NCBI RefSeq assembly: GCF_002101965.1
Contig: NZ_LQQA01000006.1
Location: 372,001 to 436,000 of the forward strand
Length of the DNA: 64,000 bases
Origin: Mycolicibacterium wolinskyi
GTDB taxonomy: Bacteria; Actinomycetota; Actinomycetes; Mycobacteriales; Mycobacteriaceae
Reading direction: 5' to 3'
Shown here: positions 7,765-16,532 of the stretch, one piece after another
Position numbering within the stretch: position 1 is the first letter of the stretch
Layout: every line of letters starts with the position of its first letter
Made by a program: the position numbers and the translations under genes
The notes under the pieces: model-generated
What the model was told of the DNA's origin: nothing
Database searches by the model: none
What the model saw: only the letters and a program-made list of their open reading frames with translations

Positions 7765-8931
7765 ATGCAAAAACCACTCGCCGCAGTCGGCGGACTCTTT
7801 CTCGCCGCTGCGCTGGCCGGGTGCGGAAGCGGCAGCCAAACCGACGCCGCCGACGCGCCCAGTGAGCCGATCGTCGAGCCGCTTGTGGTCACCTACGACG
7901 GTGGCCTGTACGTGCTCGACGGTGACAACCTGGAGGTCAAGTCGACGATCCCGTTGGAAGGATTCCTGCGCGTCAACCCGGCCGGTGACGACGCACACGT
8001 GCTGGTGTCCACCGACCAGGGCTTCCGGGTGCTCGACGCGTCGGCAGGCCAACTGACCGACACCACGTTCGAGGCGAGCGAGCCCGGCCACGTCGTACCG
8101 CACGGGGAGCGCACCGCGTTGTTCGCCGACGGATCGGGCGACATCACCGTGTTCGACCCCCACGAGCTGGAGGGTGGCAAACCCGAGACCCAGACACTCA
8201 AGTCGACCAAGCCGCATCACGGGGTGGCGGTCGTGCTGTCCGACGGCAGCTGGGTGCGCAGTGAGGGAGACCCCGATGAGCGCACGGGAGCCGTGGCCTT
8301 CGATTCCGGACAGGCTGAGATCGCGCGCAACACCGAGTGCCCCGGCTTGCACGGAGAAACGGTCGTCGAGGGGGAAACCGTCGTACTCGGTTGCGAGAAC
8401 GGGGTGTTGACGTACTCGGACCGCGCTTTCACGAAGATCGCGGCACCGGGTGAGTACGGCAGGGTGGGCAACCTGCGTGGGCATGAGGAATCGCCGGTGG
8501 CGCTCGGCGACTTCAAGGTCGATCCCGACGCGGAGCTGGAACGGCCCAACCAGTTCGCGCTCATCGACACCACCACCAACCAGCTTCGCCTTGTCACGCT
8601 GCCGCAGTCGGTCAGCTACTCGTTCCGGTCGCTGGCGCGCGGGCCACATGCCGAAGCGTTGATCCTCGGCACCGATGGCAAGTTGTACGTCATCGACCCG
8701 AATACCGGGGATACCACCAAAACCATTGCGGTGACCGAGCAGTGGACCGAACCCAACGACTGGCAGCAGCCCCGGCCGACGGTGTTCACCCGGGGCCACG
8801 ACGTCTACGTCACCGACCCGGCCACCAAGGAACTACATCTCGTCGATGTCGAATCCGGTGAGGTGACGAAGTCGGTGACGTTGGAGCAGACGCCGAACGA
8901 GCTCAGTGGCGCGGTCGGCCACGAACACTAG
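7765..8931 (+). CDS. aztD: Periplasmic zinc metallochaperone AztD
   Basis: A 388-residue lipoprotein (lipobox ALAGC, Cys20) with the conserved AztD pattern: blades containing PGHVVPH, KPHHGVAVVLSDG, CPGLHGE and TRGHDVYVTDPATKELHLVD, and a histidine near the C terminus (GHEH). In Paracoccus, AztD binds zinc and hands it to AztC. The ATG at 7765 has a good ribosome site, AAGGAGA at 7754-7760; an upstream in-frame TTG is less likely. It is the last gene of the azt operon, 17 bp after aztC, and is followed by a long hairpin. Confidence 0.85.
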   Translation: MQKPLAAVGGLFLAAALAGCGSGSQTDAADAPSEPIVEPLVVTYDGGLYVLDGDNLEVKSTIPLEGFLRVNPAGDDAHVLVSTDQGFRVLDASAGQLTDTTFEASEPGHVVPHGERTALFADGSGDITVFDPHELEGGKPETQTLKSTKPHHGVAVVLSDGSWVRSEGDPDERTGAVAFDSGQAEIARNTECPGLHGETVVEGETVVLGCENGVLTYSDRAFTKIAAPGEYGRVGNLRGHEESPVALGDFKVDPDAELERPNQFALIDTTTNQLRLVTLPQSVSYSFRSLARGPHAEALILGTDGKLYVIDPNTGDTTKTIAVTEQWTEPNDWQQPRPTVFTRGHDVYVTDPATKELHLVDVESGEVTKSVTLEQTPNELSGAVGHEH

Positions 8932-8936
8932 CGTCA

Positions 8937-9005
8937 CAACGTCGAGTGGCCACTTCTGACACGCGTACATCGAAGTCCCGTGTCAAGAGTGGCCATTCGG
9001 CGTTG
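8937..9005. terminator. Long bidirectional hairpin between convergent aztD and GTPase genes
   Basis: Arms 8937-8963 and 8979-9005 (27 nt each) flank a 15-nt loop. 23 positions pair canonically, three as G-U and one mismatches; the core is GAGTGGCCACTTCTGACACG against its near complement. It lacks a T tract. Placed exactly between two converging stops, it probably ends transcription from both sides. Confidence 0.7.
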
Positions 9006-9012
9006 CGCAGCC

Positions 9013-10149
<1,137 letters not shown>

Positions 10150-10157
10150 CGCGCTCC

Positions 10158-10180
10158 TTATTGACAATGATTTTCAATAA
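10158..10180. promoter_or_regulatory. Near-perfect Zur box between COG0523 GTPase and znuA
   Basis: TTATTGACAAT-G-ATTTTCAATAA: a 23-bp palindrome with 10 of 11 symmetric pairs and the Zur core. It sits 8 bp before the GTPase start and about 52 bp before znuA. A weaker related sequence (TGCAAACGGTTATCG, about 10207-10221) may be a second site on the znuA side. Confidence 0.8.
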
Positions 10181-10232
10181 CGATGATGCGGATGTGCGTC
10201 AAATAATGCAAACGGTTATCGTTATCGGCGTG

Positions 10233-11210
10233 ATGTCGCCCCTCAACCTGCGCACTCTGGCCGCCGGCCTCGTACTTGTCGCGCCTCTTGCACTCGCCGC
10301 CTGCGGCTCCGACGAAACCTCGACGGCCGAGCCGGCCGGCGACTGTCCGACCACCCCGGTCGACGTGGTGGTCAGCGTCGACCAATGGGGAGACATCGTT
10401 TCGGAGCTCGGCGGGGCCTGCGCGAAGGTGACGACGGTGCTCGCGGGCTCCTCGGTCGACCCGCACGACTTCGAGCCGTCCCCGTCGGACGCGGCGAAAT
10501 TCGAGGGTGCCCAGCTCGTGGTGATCAACGGCGGCCACTACGACGAGTGGGCCGCCAAACTCGCCGAGAGCTCCGCTCCGAACGCCCCGATCGTCGCGGC
10601 GATCGAGGGCGCCGGGGCGCACGAAGGCGAGACTCACGACCACGGCCATGAGGAAGAGGGACACGACCACGACGAGGGGACCAACCCCCACGCCTGGTAC
10701 AGCCCGGCGGCGGTGACCTCCGTCGCCGATGCCGTGACCGCGAAGCTCGGCGAATTGGCGCCGGACGCAAAGGATTACTTCGCGCAGCGGCGTACGGCGT
10801 TCACCGACTCGATGAAGCCGTACAACCAGCTGATCGATGACATCAAGACGAACGCATCCGGCAAGACCTATGCGGCCACCGAGGCGGTGTTCGACGACAT
10901 GGCCGCCGCGGTCGGACTGGTCAATCGCACGCCGGAGGGCTACCAGGTGGCCTCGTCCAACGAAAGCGACCCGTCGCCTGCCGATCTCGACGCGTTCCTG
11001 CGCCTGCTGGCCGACAAGGGCGTCGACGTGTTGATCTACAACACGCAGACCGAGGGCTCGGTGCCGCAGCAGATCCGGTCCGCGGCGGAAGCCGCCGGCG
11101 TTCCTGTCGTCGAGGTGACGGAAACAGTGGCGCCGGGAACCGATTCGTTCGAGGCTTGGCAGGTGGACCAACTCACCTCGCTCGCCAAGGCCCTTGGTGT
11201 CCAGTCGTAA
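10233..11210 (+). CDS. znuA: Zinc ABC transporter substrate-binding lipoprotein ZnuA
   Basis: A 325-residue lipoprotein (lipobox ALAAC, Cys24). Zinc ligands are predicted at His78 (VDPHDF) and His153 (NPHAWY), with a His/Glu/Asp-rich loop at about 130-150 (HDHGHEEEGHDHDEG) typical of ZnuA. The ATG at 10233 is preferred (a GTG lies directly before it); starts further upstream would run through the Zur-like box. It captures zinc outside the membrane for the ZnuC-ZnuB pair that follows. Its 3' end overlaps znuC by 14 bp, so the three genes form one operon. Confidence 0.92.
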   Translation: MSPLNLRTLAAGLVLVAPLALAACGSDETSTAEPAGDCPTTPVDVVVSVDQWGDIVSELGGACAKVTTVLAGSSVDPHDFEPSPSDAAKFEGAQLVVINGGHYDEWAAKLAESSAPNAPIVAAIEGAGAHEGETHDHGHEEEGHDHDEGTNPHAWYSPAAVTSVADAVTAKLGELAPDAKDYFAQRRTAFTDSMKPYNQLIDDIKTNASGKTYAATEAVFDDMAAAVGLVNRTPEGYQVASSNESDPSPADLDAFLRLLADKGVDVLIYNTQTEGSVPQQIRSAAEAAGVPVVEVTETVAPGTDSFEAWQVDQLTSLAKALGVQS

Positions 11211-11982
11211 CACTGAATCGGAACCCGCGCTGGTCTTCGACGACGTCAGCGTGGTCCGGGGCGGACGCCTGATCTGGTCGGAGGGCACGTTCGAAATTCC
11301 GACAGGCGGGATCGTCGCACTGATCGGCTCTAACGGATCAGGTAAGTCGACGATGCTGCAGGTCGTGCTCGGGCTGTTGCCTGTCGCCTCGGGCTCGGTG
11401 CGCGTGCTCGGCAGCCGTCCGGGCGAACGCAACGACCTGATCGGCTACGTTCCGCAGGACTATGTCGCCGGTGCCGGGGAGGCCATCCGTGCCCGCGACG
11501 CGGTCACCCTCGGCCTCACCGGGCGTCGCTGGGGCTTCAGCCGCACCACCCGCTCCGACAAGGAGCGCGTCGCCGAAGCGTTGGAGTGGGTCGAGGCCAC
11601 GGAGTTCGCCGACATGCGGGTCTCGCAGCTGTCGGGCGGTCAGCGGCAACGCGTCGCGCTGGCGAATGCCCTTGTGGGGCATCCCAAGCTCCTCATCCTC
11701 GACGAGCCGCTGGCCGCGCTCGACCTTCGCAACCAGCATGAGATCGTGCAGCTGCTGGCCCGGCTGAACAACGAACTCGGCATCACGATCGTGGTGGTCG
11801 CCCACGACCTCAACCCCTTGCTCGCGGTGCTCGACAGCGCCATCTATCTGCTCGACGGGCATGCTCACCACGCCGCGATCGACGAAGTGGTGGATGCTGA
11901 TCTGCTGACCCACCTGTACGGCACCAAGGTGCAGGTGGCCAACACGTTGCAGGGGCAGATGTACATGAGGAGCGGTGGGTGA
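11197..11982 (+). CDS. znuC: Zinc ABC transporter ATPase ZnuC
   Basis: A 261-residue ABC ATPase: Walker A GSNGSGKST, Q-loop GYVPQDY, signature LSGGQRQR, Walker B LLILDEPLAALD and H-loop VVAHDLNP. The C-terminal segment is His-rich (DGHAHHAAI), common in zinc importers. The start is the GTG at 11197 (a TTG lies one codon earlier); both overlap the end of znuA. It drives the membrane partner that begins on its stop codon (TGATG). Confidence 0.9.
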   Translation: MSSRNTESEPALVFDDVSVVRGGRLIWSEGTFEIPTGGIVALIGSNGSGKSTMLQVVLGLLPVASGSVRVLGSRPGERNDLIGYVPQDYVAGAGEAIRARDAVTLGLTGRRWGFSRTTRSDKERVAEALEWVEATEFADMRVSQLSGGQRQRVALANALVGHPKLLILDEPLAALDLRNQHEIVQLLARLNNELGITIVVVAHDLNPLLAVLDSAIYLLDGHAHHAAIDEVVDADLLTHLYGTKVQVANTLQGQMYMRSGG

Positions 11983-12857
11983 TGCCGACATACGTGCTCG
12001 CCCAGAGCAATCTCGCACTGGGCTATCAGCACAACTGGTGGCAGATCCTGACGTCGGCCTTCATGCGCAATGCGCTGATCGGCGGCACGCTCGTCGCGCT
12101 CGCGGCCGGCTTGATCGGCTACTTCATCATCGTGCGCAACACCGCATTCGCCGCACACGCGCTTGCCCACATCGGCCTGCCCGGAGCCACCGGTGCGGCG
12201 CTGCTGGGCCTTCCGGTCGTCCTCGGGCTCGGCGTGTTCTGTATCGGCGGGGCCCTCGTGATCGGCGCCCTGGGGAAGCGGGCTGGTGACCGCGAGGTGG
12301 CCACGGGAACCGTCCTGGCCCTGGCCACGGGCTTCGGCTTGTTCTTCAACTCGCTGGCGACGAAGAACTCGTCGACGCTGACCAACGTGCTGTTCGGCAA
12401 CCTCCTCGCGATCACCCACCAGCAGCTGCTGACGTTCACCGCGCTCCTGGTGCTGCTGGCCGCGACGGTTGTGCTGGTCTATCGCCCGTTGCTGTTCGCC
12501 TCGGTCACTGCTCAGGTGGCCGAGGCCAAGGGCGTGCCGGTGCGGGCGCTGTCGGTGTTGTTCATGGCGCTGCTCGGGGTCGCGGTGACCATGGCCGTGC
12601 AGGCCGTCGGCACGCTGCTGCTGTTCGCCCTCGTGGTCACCCCGGCCGCGACGGCGATCATGCTCACCGCCCAACCCCTGGCGGCGATGGCGATCTCCAC
12701 CGGGATCAGCCTGGTCTCGGTGTGGGCGGGGCTCGCGGTGTCCGCGATCTTCAACATGCCGCCGAGCTTCGTCATCGTGACGATCGCATGCGTGTTCTGG
12801 CTCGCGGTGTGGGCGGCCCAGCGTGCCACGCGGTCGGCGATGGGATCCATCCACTAG
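11982..12857 (+). CDS. znuB: Zinc ABC transporter permease ZnuB
   Basis: A 291-residue ABC-3 family permease with about eight hydrophobic segments and the family stretches IVRNTAFAAHALAHIGLPGA, LFGNLLAIT and AVGTLLLFALVVTPAATA. The ATG at 11982 has GAGGAG at 11967-11972; a GTG one codon earlier is possible. It is the last gene of znuABC and ends 11 bp before the LacI-family gene. Confidence 0.9.
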   Translation: MPTYVLAQSNLALGYQHNWWQILTSAFMRNALIGGTLVALAAGLIGYFIIVRNTAFAAHALAHIGLPGATGAALLGLPVVLGLGVFCIGGALVIGALGKRAGDREVATGTVLALATGFGLFFNSLATKNSSTLTNVLFGNLLAITHQQLLTFTALLVLLAATVVLVYRPLLFASVTAQVAEAKGVPVRALSVLFMALLGVAVTMAVQAVGTLLLFALVVTPAATAIMLTAQPLAAMAISTGISLVSVWAGLAVSAIFNMPPSFVIVTIACVFWLAVWAAQRATRSAMGSIH

Positions 12858-12868
12858 CCTCAGAGAGC

Positions 12869-13969
12869 ATGTCCAGGAGTCCCGACCCGCCCCGTCGGGC
12901 CACCCTGGCCTCGTTGGCGGCCGAACTGAAGGTTTCGCGGACCACGATCTCGAACGCGTACAACCGGCCGGATCAGCTTTCGGCCGATCTGCGTGAGCGG
13001 ATCTTCGACGCCGCCAAGCGGCTCGGCTACCCGGGCCCTGACCCGGTGGCGCGTTCGCTGCGCACCCGTAAGGCCGGCGCCGTGGGGCTGATGATCACCG
13101 AACCGCTCAATTACTCCTTCAGCGATCCGGCCGCGCTCGATTTCGTTGCGGGCCTTGCCGAATCATGTGAAGAGGCCGGCCAGGGCCTGCTCTTGGTGGC
13201 GGTCGGCCCGAACCGCAGCTTCGAGGACGGCTCGGCGGCGGTGTTGTCGGCCGGGGTCGACGGTTTCGTGGTGTATTCGGCCTCCGACGACGATCCCTAT
13301 CTGCCTGTCGTGCGGCAGCGGCATCTGCCCGTTGTGGTCGTCGACCAGCCCAAGGATGTGCCCGGGGTGTCCCGGATCGGCATCGACGATCGCGGCGGCA
13401 TGCGGAAACTGGCCGAGTATGTGCTCGAGCTCGGCCATCGCGACATCGGTCTGCTGACGATGCGGTTGGGTCGAGATTGGCCGCACGGCAGCCCGAAACC
13501 CGCGCTGGCGGACCCCGAACGCGTGCTGTCCCCGCACTTCCACGTGCAGCGCGAGCGCATTCACGGTGTGTACGACGCGATGGTGGCGGCCGGCTTGGCG
13601 CCCGCGTCGCTGACCGTCGTCGAGAGTTACGAGCATCTGCCGACATCGGGTGGGGCGGCCGCCGAGGTGGCGCTGGAAGCCAATCCGCGTATCACCGCGC
13701 TGATGTGCACGGCCGACGTACTGGCGCTGTCGGCGATGGATTATCTGCGATCGCGCGGGATCTACGTGCCGGGACAGATGACGGTCACCGGATTCGACGG
13801 TGTGCCGGAGGCGTTGCGGCGCGGCCTCACCACGGTCGTGCAGTCCAGTGTCGAAAAGGGCCGCCGCGCTGGACAGTTGCTGCACAACCCGCCGCGGTCG
13901 GGGCTGCCGGTGATCGACGTGCTGGACACCGAAGTCGTGCGCGGGCGCACATCGGGCCAGCCGGCCTAG
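12869..13969 (+). CDS. LacI-family transcriptional regulator
   Basis: A 366-residue LacI/GalR repressor. The N-terminal helix-turn-helix reads TLASLAAELKVSRTTISNAYNRP (about 11-33), then the hinge RLGYPGPDPVARSLRT and a periplasmic-binding-protein-like ligand domain (GLMITEPLNYSFSDPA to ALRRGLTTVVQSS). The ligand is unknown; nothing nearby is an obvious sugar operon. It follows znuB closely, so some read-through is possible. Its TAG lies on the CTAG palindrome also used as stop by the convergent phosphotransferase gene. Confidence 0.88.
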   Translation: MSRSPDPPRRATLASLAAELKVSRTTISNAYNRPDQLSADLRERIFDAAKRLGYPGPDPVARSLRTRKAGAVGLMITEPLNYSFSDPAALDFVAGLAESCEEAGQGLLLVAVGPNRSFEDGSAAVLSAGVDGFVVYSASDDDPYLPVVRQRHLPVVVVDQPKDVPGVSRIGIDDRGGMRKLAEYVLELGHRDIGLLTMRLGRDWPHGSPKPALADPERVLSPHFHVQRERIHGVYDAMVAAGLAPASLTVVESYEHLPTSGGAAAEVALEANPRITALMCTADVLALSAMDYLRSRGIYVPGQMTVTGFDGVPEALRRGLTTVVQSSVEKGRRAGQLLHNPPRSGLPVIDVLDTEVVRGRTSGQPA

Positions 13970-14904
13970 AGTTCGGTCACCGGCGGGGTATCCCGCCAGG
14001 CGTCGATCACCGGCGTCAAATGCTCGGTGAGCATGGGCAGTTCCGGTGCCATCGCGAGGGCCGCGATCGTCGCGAGACGTCCCGCGGCCTCCGTGACGCG
14101 CAGCACCCGCTCGTCGATCGGACGCAGCCCCAACTCGGTCGCGGCCGCGTCGTAACTGGCGATGCCCTCGGCGTCGATCATGGCAAGATCGGATTCGACC
14201 GCGCCGATCGTGACGAGTTCGAAGTCCGACCACAGTTCGCCGTCGGGCGTGGCGATCATGTTGTAGTACGGCGCGTCGCCGTGGATCGGCTGAAGATCGA
14301 CACCCGGAAACGCCGATTCGAAAGCCGCGCGAGACGTCAGCACCGGCGCGAGGACGGCCCACTCCCGCTGTGCCCGTTCGAGGTCGGCGCCGGAGATCAA
14401 TTCGGGCAGGCCCTGTAGCTCGGCAAGGCCCTCGGGGATGTAGGTGCCGAACGGCGCCCAGAAGCTGAGCGGTCCGTCGTAGTCGCGCAGCGCCGCGTGC
14501 AGTCGTGCGGTCTGTCGCAACCGGCTGTTCCAATCCGGCTCGGCGTCCGGGAGCTGCTCGACCAACTGCCAGAACGTCATCGAGAACCCGTCGCGCCGAA
14601 CGGGTTCGCAGGGCACGAGCGGACTCGGCGGTACGACGGGAAGCCCACGGTCGGCGAGCCAACCCGTGACGGCCAACTCCGATTTCTGCTGTGCCGTCTG
14701 CCGATCCGGATCTGCGACGAGCGAACGCGGCAGGACCGTGGGCACGCGCGCGACGACGGGCGACGGCGCGAGATGCACGATGACGGAGAACACGTCGTAG
14801 AGCACGCGGGGTTCGTCGATGTCGAGCCCGAGTTCGGTTCCTGCGGCGGTCGCGGCAGCGACCGCCCGGGCCGTGCGGTCGGCGAGCTGGTCGGCGGTCA
14901 GCAC
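13966..14904 (-). CDS. Aminoglycoside/choline-kinase-like phosphotransferase
   Basis: A 312-residue protein of the APH phosphotransferase superfamily. The catalytic loop is HGDAPYYNM (His208, Asp210, Asn215) and the metal-binding motif SDFE (Asp227), in the order HGDxxxxN and D of eukaryotic-like kinases. The substrate is not predictable; resistance should not be assumed. The start overlaps the otsB stop by 7 bp, placing it downstream of kstR and otsB on the same strand. Confidence 0.8.
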   Translation of the reverse strand: MLTADQLADRTARAVAAATAAGTELGLDIDEPRVLYDVFSVIVHLAPSPVVARVPTVLPRSLVADPDRQTAQQKSELAVTGWLADRGLPVVPPSPLVPCEPVRRDGFSMTFWQLVEQLPDAEPDWNSRLRQTARLHAALRDYDGPLSFWAPFGTYIPEGLAELQGLPELISGADLERAQREWAVLAPVLTSRAAFESAFPGVDLQPIHGDAPYYNMIATPDGELWSDFELVTIGAVESDLAMIDAEGIASYDAAATELGLRPIDERVLRVTEAAGRLATIAALAMAPELPMLTEHLTPVIDAWRDTPPVTEL

Positions 14905-15653
14905 CGTGCGCGGCGGGTTTCCAGCAGGTACCTCAGCGCTGCGGCAACATCGTCCGGCGTCCGGACCCGGTACGCCGCCAGCGTGTCACCCGGCCCGACC
15001 TTGACCCCGACATCGCCGTCCCGCATCCGCCGAAACGCCTTCTCGTCGGTGACGTCGTCACCGAAAAACACCACTACCGAGGCGTTTTCCTGATCACGCA
15101 GGATGTCGACGGCCTCGCCCTTGTCGGTCTGGATGACCGCGAACTCGAGGACCGCCTTGCCCTCGGTGAGTTGTGCGGCCCAGGCCGTCGAGGCGTCACG
15201 CGCCGCCGCGAGGGCGGCATCGGCGTCGTCGGCCGAGGCGTTGCGCACGTGCAGCGCGACGCTGGCCGGTTTGGTTTCGACCGTGACACCGGGCCGATCG
15301 GCGGCGATCGCGTTCAGCTCGGCGGTGATGCGGTCCAGCAGGTCGCGATCGATGTCATGCGTGAAGCCCGAGGTGAATTCGGCTCCGTGGCTGCCGACGA
15401 GGTGCACGGTCGACGGCATCCCGGACAACTCGCGCAGAACCGTCAACGCCCGGCCGGAGATCAGCGCGGCCGCGGTGTCGGGACATTCGGACAGCGCGAC
15501 AAGCGAATCGGCGGCATCGGCCAAGGGGCGCGCGTCGCCGGGATTGTTGACGATCGGTGCGAGGGTGCCGTCGAAGTCGGACGTGACCAAAAGCCGCGTG
15601 GCCCCCGCCGCCTCGGACAGAACTTGCAACAGGTCGGCCGGTAGGTCGCTCAC
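14898..15653 (-). CDS. otsB: Trehalose-6-phosphate phosphatase
   Basis: A 251-residue HAD-superfamily phosphatase. Motif I is DFDGTLAP (Asp26 nucleophile, Asp28 acid/base), Lys178 lies in TDKGEAV, and motif IV is FFGDDVTDEKAF (Asp199, Asp200, Asp203), all diagnostic for OtsB. It completes the OtsAB route to trehalose, which mycobacteria need for mycolate transport. The GTG start lies 3 bp after the kstR stop, so it probably shares the kstR transcript. No otsA is in the window. Confidence 0.9.
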   Translation of the reverse strand: MSDLPADLLQVLSEAAGATRLLVTSDFDGTLAPIVNNPGDARPLADAADSLVALSECPDTAAALISGRALTVLRELSGMPSTVHLVGSHGAEFTSGFTHDIDRDLLDRITAELNAIAADRPGVTVETKPASVALHVRNASADDADAALAAARDASTAWAAQLTEGKAVLEFAVIQTDKGEAVDILRDQENASVVVFFGDDVTDEKAFRRMRDGDVGVKVGPGDTLAAYRVRTPDDVAAALRYLLETRRARC

Positions 15654-15656
15654 CCG

Positions 15657-16262
15657 CTAGATCTTAGGTTGGTCCTCTGCGCCGATCAGCAGCCGCACGG
15701 CGAGGTCGAGTCGCTTGCTCACGTCGGTCGCCGAGGCGCGCCGGGTCAGCCATGCCAACAGGTTGGACAGCCACACGTCGGAGATTACCCTGGCGATGTG
15801 GTACTGGTCCTCGGTCGGTTCGCCATCGCTCATCGCGCGCGCGAACATCGAGTCCATCAGCTTGCCGACATGATCGACCTCACCGGCTGCCGACGCGTCG
15901 GCGAACACGAACGCACGCGTCATGGCCTCGGTGAGCAGCGGGTTGCGCTGCATCGCCCGGTTGAGCTTGCCGACCATGAAGTTCAGCCGCTGATACGGCG
16001 TACCACCGGCCAGCGACGCGCGGTCGGTCTTGGCGTCGATGCGTTCGAACTCGCGGCCGAGCGCGGAAACCAGCAGGTGCACCTTCGACGGGAAGTAGCG
16101 GTACAGCGTGCCGACGGCGACATCGGCGCGCTCGGCGACGGCGCGCATCTGCACCGCCTCGTACCCGCCCTTGGACGCGATGGCCAGCGTGGCGTCGAGG
16201 ATGCGCTTGCGGCGTTCGCGCTGCGCTTCGGAACCGAGTTCGGACTCGGCGAGGACCGACAC
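15657..16262 (-). CDS. kstR: TetR-family repressor of cholesterol catabolism KstR
   Basis: A 201-residue TetR regulator, nearly identical in recalled sequence to M. tuberculosis KstR: SEAQRERRKRILDATLAIASKGGYEAVQMRAVAERA then the helix-turn-helix VAVGTLYRYFPSK. KstR binds a 14-bp palindrome and is released by 3-oxo-cholestenoyl-CoA-type ligands. The GTG at 16262 (MSVLAESELG) is chosen from homology and a GAGGTG ribosome site 6 nt upstream. The ATG at 16334, preceded by AAGGAG, would add 24 residues and is a fair alternative. A KstR box lies between it and fadE34, consistent with autoregulation. Confidence 0.93.
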   Translation of the reverse strand: MSVLAESELGSEAQRERRKRILDATLAIASKGGYEAVQMRAVAERADVAVGTLYRYFPSKVHLLVSALGREFERIDAKTDRASLAGGTPYQRLNFMVGKLNRAMQRNPLLTEAMTRAFVFADASAAGEVDHVGKLMDSMFARAMSDGEPTEDQYHIARVISDVWLSNLLAWLTRRASATDVSKRLDLAVRLLIGAEDQPKI

Positions 16263-16476
16263 GTTCGTCACCTCACGTGGTCGCGTGTCCGAGCCGGTTG
16301 GCTCGTCGCGCGCTGGCTGTGACACTCCGGCCATGGGGTTGGCGACTCCTTCTACTGCGTACCTCATCGAAAACGATACGCACGCCGATCTCCTTTTTCT
16401 CACCTCCGGGCCGGTTAAGACACGGACGTGTCCTGCTATAACTCGGGTCGACTTGACGGTCGAACACTGTCACCAT

Positions 16477-16490
16477 TAGAACACGTTCTA
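16477..16490. promoter_or_regulatory. KstR operator (kstR-fadE34)
   Basis: TAGAACACGTTCTA: perfect 6-bp arms around AC, matching TnnAACnnGTTnnA. It lies 43 bp before the fadE34 GTG in the divergent intergenic region. Confidence 0.92.
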
Positions 16491-16532
16491 GTGGGAAGCA
16501 CGGACTTCTCGCACTACGGCTAGGAGTTGACG

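Noticed and set aside
10204..10226. Second Zur box on the znuA side
   Set aside because: Only about 10 of 15 core positions match the consensus; kept as a remark, not a feature.
13966..14904. Aminoglycoside-resistance gene
   Set aside because: Only the general HGDxxxxN kinase motif is present; the superfamily is broad and nothing points to antibiotic substrates.
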